A DNA stretch of 59,105 bases from Bacteroidaceae bacterium (GTDB lineage: Bacteria; Bacteroidota; Bacteroidia; Bacteroidales; Bacteroidaceae): contig JAGCPB010000058.1 of NCBI GenBank assembly GCA_017642425.1, positions 1 through 59,105 of the forward strand, written 5' to 3'. The notes under the pieces were generated by a model. That model made no database searches. It was not told the origin of the DNA and worked only from the letters and a program-made list of their open reading frames with translations. Every line of letters begins with the position of its first letter. The stretch's first letter is position 1. Made by a program: the position numbers and the translations under genes. Positions 17,132 to 25,450 of the stretch are shown in pieces.

Positions 17132-18106
17132 ATGAAACGAATTATTGCAATAGTTGCAGGAGGTGACTCAAGTGAGAATCCGGTATCGCTCCGTAGTGCA
17201 GCGACCATACTTGAGTATATGGACAAGGACAGGTACGAACCCTACATACTGGAAGTTGAGGGCAAGAACTGGCAGGTTCATGTAAAGGAGGGTGTCACCG
17301 CTCCCGTTGACAGGAACGACTTCAGTTTCACATACAACGGCTGCAAAACCATATTTGACTACGCTTACATAATAATCCACGGAACCCCCGGTGAAAACGG
17401 CGTTTTTGAGGGTTATCTGCGACTGATGCGCATACCTTTCTCCACATGCGATGTTCTGCCGTCGGCCCTTACTTTCAACAAGTTCGTGCTCAACAAGACC
17501 ATGAAGAGCTGCAAGGTCAACGTAGCCAATTCAAGGCGGCTGCGCAAGGGAGACCCTGTGGATCCTGATAAGATTATACGCAAGGTTGGACTGCCCTGCT
17601 TCATAAAGCCTACTGACGGCGGTTCCAGCTTTGGCACCACCAAGGTAAAGACCCGTGAGCAGATAATCCCGGCAGTTGAAGAGGCGTTCAAGGAGAACAA
17701 TGAGATTATGATAGAGTCTTTCATGCAAGGCATTGAGGTTACCAACGGATACTATAAGACAAAGAAGCGTGAGGTCCGACTGCCGGTGACCGAGGTGGTA
17801 CCCAAGACTGATTTCTTTGACTATGATGCCAAGTACAACGGTAAGGTTGAGGAGATAACCCCCGCCCGTATTCCCGATGAACTGCGCGACCGCATACAGG
17901 ACCTTACTGCCAGGATATATGACCTCATAGGATGTCACGGAATAATCCGCAACGACTATATCATAACTGACGGTGACAAGATTAACCTGCTTGAGGTAAA
18001 CACCACCCCGGGCATGACCGCAACCAGTTTCATACCGCAGCAGATAAGGGCTGCCGGCATGAACCTGACGGATGTACTCACTGAGATAATTGAAGACAGT
18101 TTCTGA
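17132..18106 (+). CDS. ddl: D-alanine--D-alanine ligase
   Basis: An ATP-grasp ligase of 324 residues that makes the D-Ala-D-Ala dipeptide for peptidoglycan. The N-terminus has the family G-G-D-S-S-E motif, H-G-T-P-G-E-N-G lies near 84, the lysine-rich ATP-binding region is K-P-T-D-G-G-S-S-F-G, and the C-terminal metal site is L-L-E-V-N-T-T-P-G-M. It lies 17 bases after rluD and 5 bases before the acyltransferase gene. Confidence 0.95.
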   Translation: MKRIIAIVAGGDSSENPVSLRSAATILEYMDKDRYEPYILEVEGKNWQVHVKEGVTAPVDRNDFSFTYNGCKTIFDYAYIIIHGTPGENGVFEGYLRLMRIPFSTCDVLPSALTFNKFVLNKTMKSCKVNVANSRRLRKGDPVDPDKIIRKVGLPCFIKPTDGGSSFGTTKVKTREQIIPAVEEAFKENNEIMIESFMQGIEVTNGYYKTKKREVRLPVTEVVPKTDFFDYDAKYNGKVEEITPARIPDELRDRIQDLTARIYDLIGCHGIIRNDYIITDGDKINLLEVNTTPGMTATSFIPQQIRAAGMNLTDVLTEIIEDSF

Positions 18107-18111
18107 TAGCA

Positions 18112-19275
18112 ATGGAGATTCCTGCCGAATTTGAAAAAATGCGGTCCCTTGAGGACAATGAGGTACGCGGTGCCGTGCTGACGCTTCTGGATGACCCCGC
18201 CTTCAGAAAGGTAGTCAAGGGTATTGTAAAAGGAGTGCCTATATGGGTGCACAAGCTCTACACCAAGCGTTTCAAGACGGTCAACAGTTTCCAGTTGGGA
18301 ATGATCTGTCCGTTCCTTGTAAGGATACTCAAGAATGCCACTACAGGCCTTACTAAGGATTTCTCGGCACTCCCACAGGAACGACAGGATTTCATATTCC
18401 TGTCCAATCACCGTGACATTGTACTGGATTCGGCATTTCTGGATTACATACTGCTTTTATCAGGCAAGAAATCAGTTGAGATAGGTATAGGCAATAACCT
18501 GCTCATACACCCGTGGATTGAGACTCTGGTGCGACTTAACCGCAGTTTCATAGTGAACCGCTCCGCTACCGCCGCCGAGTTGCTGGAATCATCCAGACAG
18601 CTTTCACGGTACATCAGGTTCGTAATAGAGGAGAAAGAGTCTCCCGTTTGGCTTGCCCAGCGCGAGGGCCGTGCCAAGGACTCCGATGACCGCACACAGA
18701 AAAGCGTGCTCAAGATGCTGGCCATGTCCGGACCCGATGACATGACACTCTCAGAGCGCCTGCAGTCACTGCATATCTGCCCGCTTACCATAAGTTACGA
18801 GTATGACCCGTGCGACTGGCTCAAGGCTGCCGAATTCCAGCTTAAACGTGACAATCCTGACTACGTAAAGAGCGAGCAGGCTGACCTGGACAATATGAAA
18901 ACCGGCATATTCGGACTGAAGGGACATATACACTATCAGGTATCCGCACCTATAGATTCCGAGATTGCAGCCCTTGACAGTTCAGTGCCGCGTAACCAGT
19001 TCCTGGACCAGGTGGCACACATCATTGACATGCATATTTTCAAGGGTTACCGCATTTATCCCTGCAACCGGATTGCGCTGGATATGCTGCACGGTGACAA
19101 CACACAGGAGAGTTACTACACTCCGGCAGAAAAAGAGGCTTTCCAAACCTATCTTGAAGGACAGCTGGCTAAAATAGATATTCCCAATCCTGATTGGGAT
19201 TTCCTTAAGGAACGCATACTCACCATGTATGCAAACCCGCTTATTAACCACCTTAACGCTACAAACCAAAAATGA
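18112..19275 (+). CDS. Glycerophosphate acyltransferase-family protein (PlsB/PlsC-like)
   Basis: A 387-residue protein with an acyltransferase domain. Motif I appears as SNHRDIVLDS near residue 102, motif II-like sequence as FIVNRS and motif III as REGRAKDS near 180. In classical PlsC/PlsB enzymes motif I reads HX4D; here five residues separate H and D, or the functional Asp is the one directly after HR. It probably acylates a glycerophospholipid or related lipid, but the acceptor is not identified. It lies in the ddl operon and its stop overlaps the start of the next gene (ATGA). Confidence 0.75.
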   Translation: MEIPAEFEKMRSLEDNEVRGAVLTLLDDPAFRKVVKGIVKGVPIWVHKLYTKRFKTVNSFQLGMICPFLVRILKNATTGLTKDFSALPQERQDFIFLSNHRDIVLDSAFLDYILLLSGKKSVEIGIGNNLLIHPWIETLVRLNRSFIVNRSATAAELLESSRQLSRYIRFVIEEKESPVWLAQREGRAKDSDDRTQKSVLKMLAMSGPDDMTLSERLQSLHICPLTISYEYDPCDWLKAAEFQLKRDNPDYVKSEQADLDNMKTGIFGLKGHIHYQVSAPIDSEIAALDSSVPRNQFLDQVAHIIDMHIFKGYRIYPCNRIALDMLHGDNTQESYYTPAEKEAFQTYLEGQLAKIDIPNPDWDFLKERILTMYANPLINHLNATNQK

Positions 19276-19898
19276 GAAGAACAGGTATCGTATTGGTGCT
19301 GGCTTGTACAATAGCATTGCTTGCAGCCTGTAAAGATGACAGAGAGGAGATAGAAACCATGTTCAGCGGGTTCATGACCGGACAGACCAATGCCCAGGGA
19401 TACTTATCAGTACTGAAAGATGACTTTGGCAAACTATATACGGTTAACGGTAAATCTGACAAACTGAGGCCGGACACCATTTACAGGCTGGTTGCATCAA
19501 TAACTCTCGATGAGGATAATAAGGCCAGTGTCATACAAGCTGTGCCCACCATTTCATACATCGCGCCCCCTGATTCCATAATCCCTGACTCAATGCGTGT
19601 AAAGGACCCCATCATGATAGAGAGCATCTACATAGGAGGCGGCTACATGAACGTCAGTATAGGCATAAAAGTAAAGAAAGAGAACACACAGCACTCTCTG
19701 TTCTATACCTGCCTGGACAACACAGACAAGCTTAAGTTCACCTTCTACCACAACGCGTACGGTGACGGAGATGTCTATACCAAGCACGCATACGTGTCAA
19801 TTCCGCTTTACGGGTATGGGCTGGCCAAGAATGACACAGTCTTCCTGAGCTGCAAAGGCTATCAGGAAGACTATGACTATAAACTGATTTACAAGTAA
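19272..19898 (+). CDS. NigD-like lipoprotein
   Basis: A 208-residue lipoprotein (LLAACKDD, Cys at 19). The L-Y-T-V-N-G stretch, the T-I-Y-R-L-V-A-S-I strand and a second beta-rich domain match NigD-like proteins of Bacteroidetes. They have an N-terminal OB fold and a C-terminal beta-sandwich and no proven activity. The name comes from a bacteriocin gene cluster, but most members, like this one, are not next to bacteriocins. It overlaps the acyltransferase gene by 4 bases and ends 7 bases from the converging argF' gene. Confidence 0.75.
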   Translation: MRRTGIVLVLACTIALLAACKDDREEIETMFSGFMTGQTNAQGYLSVLKDDFGKLYTVNGKSDKLRPDTIYRLVASITLDEDNKASVIQAVPTISYIAPPDSIIPDSMRVKDPIMIESIYIGGGYMNVSIGIKVKKENTQHSLFYTCLDNTDKLKFTFYHNAYGDGDVYTKHAYVSIPLYGYGLAKNDTVFLSCKGYQEDYDYKLIYK

Positions 19899-19905
19899 CC
19901 GGGAG

Positions 19906-20865
19906 TTACCTGTCCAATCCTTCAAGTATTTTCTTAAGAACCACCGTGGCCGATATCTCACGGTTGGCAGCCTCAGGGATAACCAATGAGCGCGGGCCCT
20001 CAATCACGTCATCGGTAACAATCATGTTTCGGCGCACAGGCAGACAGTGCATAAAGAATGCATTGTCTGTAACGGCCATCTGACGGTCACTGATGGTCCA
20101 GTTGCGGTCCTTGCTCAGAACCTCTCCGTAGTGCTCGGGACTGGCGCAGGACCAGTTCTTTCCGTATATGAAGTGTGCGCCCTCAAAGGCTTTCATCTGG
20201 TCATACTCTATAGTAGCACCCGCGGTAAACTTGGGATCAAGTTCATAACCGTGGGGATGGGTAATTACAACCTCATAACCTGCAGCCACCATCCACTGAG
20301 CGAATGAGTTTGGCACGGCCTGCGGCAGGGCCTTGGGGTGCGGAGCCCAACTCATGACAACCTTGGGACGCTCCACGGTCTTGTGCTCCTCGATCGTAAT
20401 CCAATCGGCAAAACTCTGGAGAGGATGCCCTGTTGCAGCCTCCATCGAGAATACGGGACGACCAGAGTACTGTATAAACTGGTTGAGTATCTTTTCCTGA
20501 TAGTCATCCTCACGGCTCTCAAAACGGGCAAACGAACGGACACCAATGACATCACAGTAGCAACCCATTACCGGAATTGCCTCAAGCAGATGCTCAGACT
20601 TGTCACCGTCCATGATCACGCCACGCTCTGTCTCAAGTTTCCATGCGCCCTGGTTTACATCCAGCACTATCACGTTCATTCCTAGGTTCAGACCGGCTTT
20701 CTGAGTACTGAGACGGGTTCTGAGGCTGGAATTGAAGAACACCATTAGCAGGGTTTTGTTACGGCCCAGCTCCACATATTTATAACGGTCTCTCTTTATC
20801 TCAAGGGCCTCCTGCAATGCCTGATGCAGATCACCCAGATCAAATACGCTTGTAAAATGTCTCAT
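19906..20865 (-). CDS. argF': N-acyl-L-ornithine carbamoyltransferase (probably N-succinylornithine type)
   Basis: A 319-residue transcarbamylase closely resembling the Bacteroides fragilis enzyme. It transfers a carbamoyl group to N-succinylornithine in an arginine pathway with acylated intermediates. The carbamoyl-phosphate motif is N-S-S-L-R-T-R (45-51, in place of the common S-T-R-T-R) and the C-terminal motif is F-M-H-C-L-P-V-R-R. Residue 90, in the loop D-G-D-K-S-E-H, is Ser. In the B. fragilis succinyl enzyme, as I recall it, this is Pro90, and the acetyl-specific Xanthomonas enzyme has Glu there. Ser fits the succinyl side but differs from the reference. It is the last gene of the proline operon. 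Confidence 0.88.
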   Translation of the reverse strand: MRHFTSVFDLGDLHQALQEALEIKRDRYKYVELGRNKTLLMVFFNSSLRTRLSTQKAGLNLGMNVIVLDVNQGAWKLETERGVIMDGDKSEHLLEAIPVMGCYCDVIGVRSFARFESREDDYQEKILNQFIQYSGRPVFSMEAATGHPLQSFADWITIEEHKTVERPKVVMSWAPHPKALPQAVPNSFAQWMVAAGYEVVITHPHGYELDPKFTAGATIEYDQMKAFEGAHFIYGKNWSCASPEHYGEVLSKDRNWTISDRQMAVTDNAFFMHCLPVRRNMIVTDDVIEGPRSLVIPEAANREISATVVLKKILEGLDR

Positions 20866-20877
20866 ATCGTAAAAGGT

Positions 20878-22122
20878 TTATTGTCTTGTCTGGCCATCAC
20901 CGTTTATCAGCCACTTGTATGTTGTCATCTCCTCAAGAGCCATAGGACCACGGGCGTGCATCTTCTGTGTGCTGATGCCTATCTCCGCTCCCAGCCCGAA
21001 CTGTGCACCGTCAGTGAAAGCTGTTGATACGTTTACATAGACGCAGGCCGCATCTGTGTACTGCTGGAACAGACGGCCGTGCTCAGCGTTCTCCGTAACT
21101 ATACACTCGCTGTGATGTGATGTATAACGGCGAATATGCATAAGGGCATCATCAAAAGAATCCACTGTCTTTATTGACATGCGGTATGCCAGGAATTCCT
21201 TACCGAAACTATCATCTGTGGCATGTTCAAGCAACTCTGCGGGGTAACGGCCTTCAAGTGCGGCGTATGCTCTGTCATCGGCCTCTATCACCACGTTCTT
21301 TGCGTCCATGCGGATGCAGAGTTCCGGCAGGTCACCCAGGCGGTCCTTATGTATTACAAGTGAGTCAAGAGCGTTGCATACGCTCACGCGGCGGGTCTTG
21401 GAGTTGAACACTATATCGGCACCTTTCTTAAGGTCACCCTCTTTGTCAAAATAGGTATGGCATACTCCTGCTCCGGTCTCAATGCAGGGAACCTGAGCCT
21501 GCTCACGGACCGACTTGATAAGACGTGCACTGCCACGTGGTATAAGCAGGTCCACCAGGCCCACAGCTTTCATAAGTTCTGTGGCTGCCTCATGTCCGGC
21601 AGGAAGCAGTTCCACCACATGGGGGTCTATACCCTTCTCTAAAAGCACATTGTGTATCAGCTCCACAATGGCACAGTTGGAATCATAAGCATCACTGCCG
21701 CCTTTGAGCGCGCAGGCATTGCGTGACTTGAAACAGAGTGAGAAAACGTCAAAACTCACATTGGGGCGTGCCTCATAGATTACACCTATCACACCGAACG
21801 GCACACGTACACGTGTCAGTTTCATGCCATTGGGACGAACACGCTCATCAATTGTCTTGCCTACAGGATTCTGTAGTTCCGCCACATGGCGCATATCGGA
21901 TGCAATGCCCTTAAGACGCTCTTCCGTAAGCATCAGGCGGTCATAGACAGGGTTGGACGGGTCCATACGGGACAGGTCACGGGCATTGGCCTCAAGCAGA
22001 CCGGCGGTGTTGCTCTCAATGGCATCAGCCAGTGTAAGCAACACATCATTTATCTTTTCCTCCTCCAGCATAGGAAGGGAGTACGATGCATTCTTAAGTT
22101 GTTCTAAGGTATTCTCTATCAT
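20878..22122 (-). CDS. proA: Glutamate-5-semialdehyde dehydrogenase (gamma-glutamyl phosphate reductase)
   Basis: The 414-residue enzyme reduces gamma-glutamyl phosphate with NADPH in proline synthesis. The catalytic cysteine lies in S-V-C-N-A-L-D-S-L (C-N-A-L motif near 250), and [13 protein letters not shown] is the typical N-terminal cofactor region. C-terminal [16 protein letters not shown] is also a family signature. It starts 3 bases behind the proB stop. Confidence 0.95.
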   Translation of the reverse strand: MIENTLEQLKNASYSLPMLEEEKINDVLLTLADAIESNTAGLLEANARDLSRMDPSNPVYDRLMLTEERLKGIASDMRHVAELQNPVGKTIDERVRPNGMKLTRVRVPFGVIGVIYEARPNVSFDVFSLCFKSRNACALKGGSDAYDSNCAIVELIHNVLLEKGIDPHVVELLPAGHEAATELMKAVGLVDLLIPRGSARLIKSVREQAQVPCIETGAGVCHTYFDKEGDLKKGADIVFNSKTRRVSVCNALDSLVIHKDRLGDLPELCIRMDAKNVVIEADDRAYAALEGRYPAELLEHATDDSFGKEFLAYRMSIKTVDSFDDALMHIRRYTSHHSECIVTENAEHGRLFQQYTDAACVYVNVSTAFTDGAQFGLGAEIGISTQKMHARGPMALEEMTTYKWLINGDGQTRQ

Positions 22123-22125
22123 GGT

Positions 22126-22905
22126 TTATTTGTTTGATGCATGGAAACGGGTGCATCGGGCCTTTTCAGGATCAGTCAGGACATCAATGAGCACATCCTG
22201 ACGCCGGCCGTTTGCTATGCGGACCTCAATGCCGTCGGCAGCCACACTTAGAGCGGTCTTCATCTTGGTCATCATGCCACCACGTCCGTATTTGGATTTT
22301 GTGCCGCTTATGCAACCGGTGTAGTCATCATCAGGATAAACGTCATGAATCAGTTCAGAGCCGGGTTCATCGGGGTTACCTGTAAACACACCGTCCACAT
22401 TACTAAGTATGACAAGTATCTCCGCCTTCATCATGCGTGCCACAAGACCTGACAGTTCATCATTATCAGTGAACATAAGTTCCTGCACAGATACGGTGTC
22501 ATTCTCATTGATGACCGGAACCACGCCGTTGTCAAGCATAGCGGTCATACAACGCATCTGGTTGGCATGGAGAGTCTCATTGGTGAAATTCTCCCTTGTG
22601 GTAAGTATCTGGCCTACGGTAATTCCGTACTCCTGGAAAAGGTCATAATAGTGCTCAATAAGCTTGGCCTGGCCCACGGCGGCAAACAGCTGGCGGCCGG
22701 TTACACTCTCATCCTTGAGGTTGGGCAGAGCTCCCCTGCCCGATGCCACGGCACCCGATGAAATGAGCAGTACTTCCATACCTCTGTGGCGCAATTCTGC
22801 AATCTGGTCAACCAGTGCCGCCATGCGCGATATGTCCAGACGGCCGTCGGGACGTGTGAGCACATTGCTGCCTACCTTGACAGCTATACGTTTGGGCTGA
22901 TTCAT
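22126..22905 (-). CDS. proB: Glutamate 5-kinase, short form without PUA domain
   Basis: Phosphorylates glutamate in the first step of proline synthesis. The 259 residues cover the amino acid kinase domain: K-V-G-S-N-V-L-T at the start, I-S-S-G-A-V-A-S-G-R at 49-58, E-N-D-T-V-S near 153 and the G-R-G-G-M-M-T-K-M motif. The PUA domain that ends many G5K proteins (E. coli, 367 residues) is absent, and the stop is directly followed by proA, so this is a natural short form and not a frameshift. Its start overlaps the DUF2007 stop by 4 bases. Confidence 0.92.
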   Translation of the reverse strand: MNQPKRIAVKVGSNVLTRPDGRLDISRMAALVDQIAELRHRGMEVLLISSGAVASGRGALPNLKDESVTGRQLFAAVGQAKLIEHYYDLFQEYGITVGQILTTRENFTNETLHANQMRCMTAMLDNGVVPVINENDTVSVQELMFTDNDELSGLVARMMKAEILVILSNVDGVFTGNPDEPGSELIHDVYPDDDYTGCISGTKSKYGRGGMMTKMKTALSVAADGIEVRIANGRRQDVLIDVLTDPEKARCTRFHASNK

Positions 22906-23120
22906 TGTTCCTGTAAGAGTTGTTCGGCACGGTCCTTATCCTGCGGATTTACAAGAACACCATAAGAACCGGCCATTGCAGTGTATGTTGAAAAAATGGC
23001 ACTCATAGTATTGTTCATCACCATAGCGGGTATGCCATCTGATTCCAAACGGGCACGTACCACCTCGGCTTCAAAAGCCTGACCTTTGAAAACGCATACC
23101 AAATCCTGTTTTTCATTCAT
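22902..23120 (-). CDS. DUF2007-family small protein
   Basis: A 72-residue cytoplasmic protein with the DUF2007 pattern: V-C-V-F-K-G-Q-A-F-E-A-E-V-V-R-A-R-L-E-S-D-G-I, then a flexible middle and V-L-V-N-P-Q-D-K-D-R-A-E-Q-L-L. The fold is ACT/GlnB-like and the role is unknown. The frame is open to 23192, but the minus-strand promoter at 23151-23158 lies inside that extension, so the MNEKQ start at 23120 is right. It is the first gene of the proline operon. Confidence 0.8.
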   Translation of the reverse strand: MNEKQDLVCVFKGQAFEAEVVRARLESDGIPAMVMNNTMSAIFSTYTAMAGSYGVLVNPQDKDRAEQLLQEQ

Positions 23121-23150
23121 GACTAAGAGTGTTTTACTATTGCGAATGGG

Positions 23151-23158
23151 CAAAGTTA
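23151..23158 (-). promoter_or_regulatory. -7 element for the DUF2007-proB-proA-argF' operon
   Basis: TAACTTTG on the minus strand matches TAnnTTTG and predicts a leader of about 25 bases before the start at 23120. No clear -33 element is seen. Confidence 0.65.
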
Positions 23159-23170
23159 GCAATTTTTCAA

Positions 23171-23178
23171 TACCTTTA
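23171..23178 (+). promoter_or_regulatory. -7 element directly before the first MORN gene
   Basis: TACCTTTA differs by one base from TAnnTTTG and ends 7 bases before the ATG at 23186, predicting a leader of 0-3 bases. It is back to back with the leftward promoter at 23151-23158. Confidence 0.45.
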
Positions 23179-23185
23179 CGCCGAT

Positions 23186-24325
23186 ATGACACTCAAACGC
23201 GCAGTTATACTCTCAATATTGTCCGTAAGCGCCATTGCATCACACGCTTCAGCAATAGACGACACCATTGCCGCTACTGATACCATATGGTTCGATGACG
23301 GCGGCTGGTACGCAGGCGGGATTGCCGATTCCATGTTCAACGGATACGGCAAGATGGTCTATGCAGACAGCACCGTTTATGAAGGTGAATGGAAAGACGG
23401 CCTGTGGGATGGCAAGGGGAATTTATACTTCCCCGACGGTGACTCCTACAGCGGAGAGTTCAAGGAGCATGAATTCAGCGGATACGGCACATACCTTTAT
23501 GCTGACGGAGCCCATTATGAGGGTTACTGGGAACTGGGCATGTTCAACGGCTCCGGCACCATGACATATAACGACGGCAGCATCTATGCCGGAGAATGGA
23601 GAGATGACATGAAAAACGGCATCGGGGTATACTATGAGTCGCAGACAGGTGCGCTGTTTAAAGGAGATTTCAGCAACGATTTATTCATAGGGTCTTTTGA
23701 TGACAGGGACAGCTATTATGCCGGGCAGGATGAAATGCCCAACCCCTACTACCCATCCAGACCTTCCAGAAGCCGCCCTGACTCCTGCTGGCACTGGAAA
23801 GGCGATACATACATTTATGTGACATACGGGACCGGACAGATTTTATCGCTGCATGCTGATTTCTACACCTCCAAACGTTTCTTTGCAGGTTTCTCTCTAG
23901 GTTTCAACACTGTAACCCAGGGAATAGGTAAGGAATCAGTGACATATGACGATGATACCGGCGACAAGATAACCCTGGTAGGATGGGACCGTTATATGGA
24001 CGAGGTAATGACCGAGAACACCTACACCATGTTCAAGCTGGATGTCCAGGGAGGAGTAAGCTGGGGATGGTTTACACTGGGTTCAGCCATAGGGCTGGGA
24101 CTAAAGAATACAGTACGCAACTGCCGCAGCCTACCCCAAAACGATAGCTATTTTGAATCAGGCACCCTCTATTACCGCAACAAGATAACGGGTGTCAAGT
24201 TTACCTACAACGTATTTACGGACATCATCGTGAACCGTTCCATTCCCTATTTCAACTCACTGTCACTGCGCACCGGATACGGCAATACTGAAGGCATCTA
24301 CATAGGTGTAGGTATCAGTTTCTGA
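23186..24325 (+). CDS. Exported MORN-repeat protein with beta-barrel-like C-terminal half
   Basis: A 379-residue protein with a signal peptide (about 1-23, ending ASHASA), five or so MORN repeats at 41-170 (pattern Y-x-G-E-W-x-x-G-x-x-x-G-x-G) and a C-terminal half of alternating, aromatic-rich strands ending in I-Y-I-G-V-G-I-S-F. The terminal Phe and alternating pattern look like an outer-membrane barrel signal. The frame is open to a GTG at 23129, but the signal peptide and promoter position favour 23186. A paralogue follows at 24363. MORN repeats often bind lipid or build scaffolds; the role here is unknown. Confidence 0.75.
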   Translation: MTLKRAVILSILSVSAIASHASAIDDTIAATDTIWFDDGGWYAGGIADSMFNGYGKMVYADSTVYEGEWKDGLWDGKGNLYFPDGDSYSGEFKEHEFSGYGTYLYADGAHYEGYWELGMFNGSGTMTYNDGSIYAGEWRDDMKNGIGVYYESQTGALFKGDFSNDLFIGSFDDRDSYYAGQDEMPNPYYPSRPSRSRPDSCWHWKGDTYIYVTYGTGQILSLHADFYTSKRFFAGFSLGFNTVTQGIGKESVTYDDDTGDKITLVGWDRYMDEVMTENTYTMFKLDVQGGVSWGWFTLGSAIGLGLKNTVRNCRSLPQNDSYFESGTLYYRNKITGVKFTYNVFTDIIVNRSIPYFNSLSLRTGYGNTEGIYIGVGISF

Positions 24326-24357
24326 TTTGGATTTTTATCCATAATACACTATTTTTG
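24326..24357 (+). promoter_or_regulatory. Promoter predicting a leaderless mRNA for the second MORN gene
   Basis: TTTG at 24326-24329 and TATTTTTG at 24350-24357 are 20 bases apart, a near-ideal promoter. The -7 element ends only 5 bases before the ATG at 24363, so transcription should start at or next to the start codon. The -33 box begins immediately after the upstream gene's stop codon (TGA, 24323-24325). Confidence 0.75.
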
Positions 24358-24362
24358 CCTTA

Positions 24363-25445
24363 ATGAGATACAGCATTGTCATAATAATCATGTTCCTGAT
24401 ACCGGTATGCCGGGCTCATGCCGCCCATATCGGGAATGACAGCATCCCTGTAGATACCGTACTGCTGGATGACGGATCGTTATATATGGGACAGATCCGT
24501 GACTCGCTGTTCAACGGTCAAGGCACCTGCATCTATCCTGACGGTACCGTATATGACGGAGAGTGGAAAGATGGACTGTGGGACGGTAACGGCACACTTG
24601 TCTATCCCGACGGAGACATATACAAGGGTGCATTCCATGAACACCGTAAAGAGGGATTGGGGACATATATCTACAGCAGCGGGGCAAGATATGACGGAGA
24701 GTGGAAAGATGACCGTTTCAACGGTAAAGGCAAACTGCTGTATGAGGACGGAGGATTATATGACGGCAGTTGGAAGGATGAGATGAAACACGGATACGGA
24801 AAACTCATAACATCTGCCGGAAGGACCATCACTGGATATTTCTATAATGACGAGTATCTGGGTATGCCGTATGATACAACCATTGACCGCGACAGTACGC
24901 TTACCGATGAACTCAAGGAGTGGGGGTTCGAGAGCGAACCGGATTCCCTGCCGGCAGACCTTTCAGTCGGCCTTTCAATATCCATGAAAAAGATTGCAGC
25001 TCTATCCTTGTGGTTTGAATTATCGGAGCATTTCTTTTTGGGCTTTTCGGCCGGATTGAATATAGATCCGCCCACCCATGGAAAATACGGGGGTATGTAT
25101 TGGAACGATATCGCCCATGACGTCCATATGGAGGGAGAATACGTTTCTACCATATTAACGATTGAATCGGGTACAAAATGGAAAGAGTTGACATTAGGAG
25201 CAGGAATAGGCATAGGATTCAACAAGTCATATCAGAACTGCAGAGCCAACGATCCCACGATAAATTATGGTTCGACCATAAAGTACGAAGATTCATACTA
25301 CACTGATATTGCAACAGGCGGAGTATTTGTGTACCGGGTATACGCAAGGCGTTCCATATATATAAAAAACCAACCCAAGGTATTGTCTTACCTCGGGTAC
25401 GGTAATATAGAAGGACTGATTCTGGGGTTCGGTCTGCTCTTTTGA
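24363..25445 (+). CDS. Exported MORN-repeat protein with beta-barrel-like C-terminal half (paralogue)
   Basis: A 360-residue paralogue of the preceding gene. A signal peptide (about 1-20) is followed by MORN repeats at about 38-165 (Y-D-G-E-W-K-D-G-L-W-D-G-N-G, Y-D-G-E-W-K-D-D-R-F-N-G-K-G). The C-terminal half (about 195-360) carries matching landmarks with the first copy: the F-F-L-G-F-S-A-G-L-N strand, a Y-Q-N-C-R segment and a final G-L-I-L-G-F-G-L-L-F. The two arose by tandem duplication and then diverged. It has its own promoter and ends 5 bases from the converging ddh gene. Confidence 0.75.
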   Translation: MRYSIVIIIMFLIPVCRAHAAHIGNDSIPVDTVLLDDGSLYMGQIRDSLFNGQGTCIYPDGTVYDGEWKDGLWDGNGTLVYPDGDIYKGAFHEHRKEGLGTYIYSSGARYDGEWKDDRFNGKGKLLYEDGGLYDGSWKDEMKHGYGKLITSAGRTITGYFYNDEYLGMPYDTTIDRDSTLTDELKEWGFESEPDSLPADLSVGLSISMKKIAALSLWFELSEHFFLGFSAGLNIDPPTHGKYGGMYWNDIAHDVHMEGEYVSTILTIESGTKWKELTLGAGIGIGFNKSYQNCRANDPTINYGSTIKYEDSYYTDIATGGVFVYRVYARRSIYIKNQPKVLSYLGYGNIEGLILGFGLLF

Positions 25446-25450
25446 GCCAA

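Noticed and set aside
23300-24830. DNA tandem repeat or CRISPR-like array
   Set aside because: The periodicity comes from MORN protein repeats of varying DNA sequence; there are no constant repeats with unique spacers.
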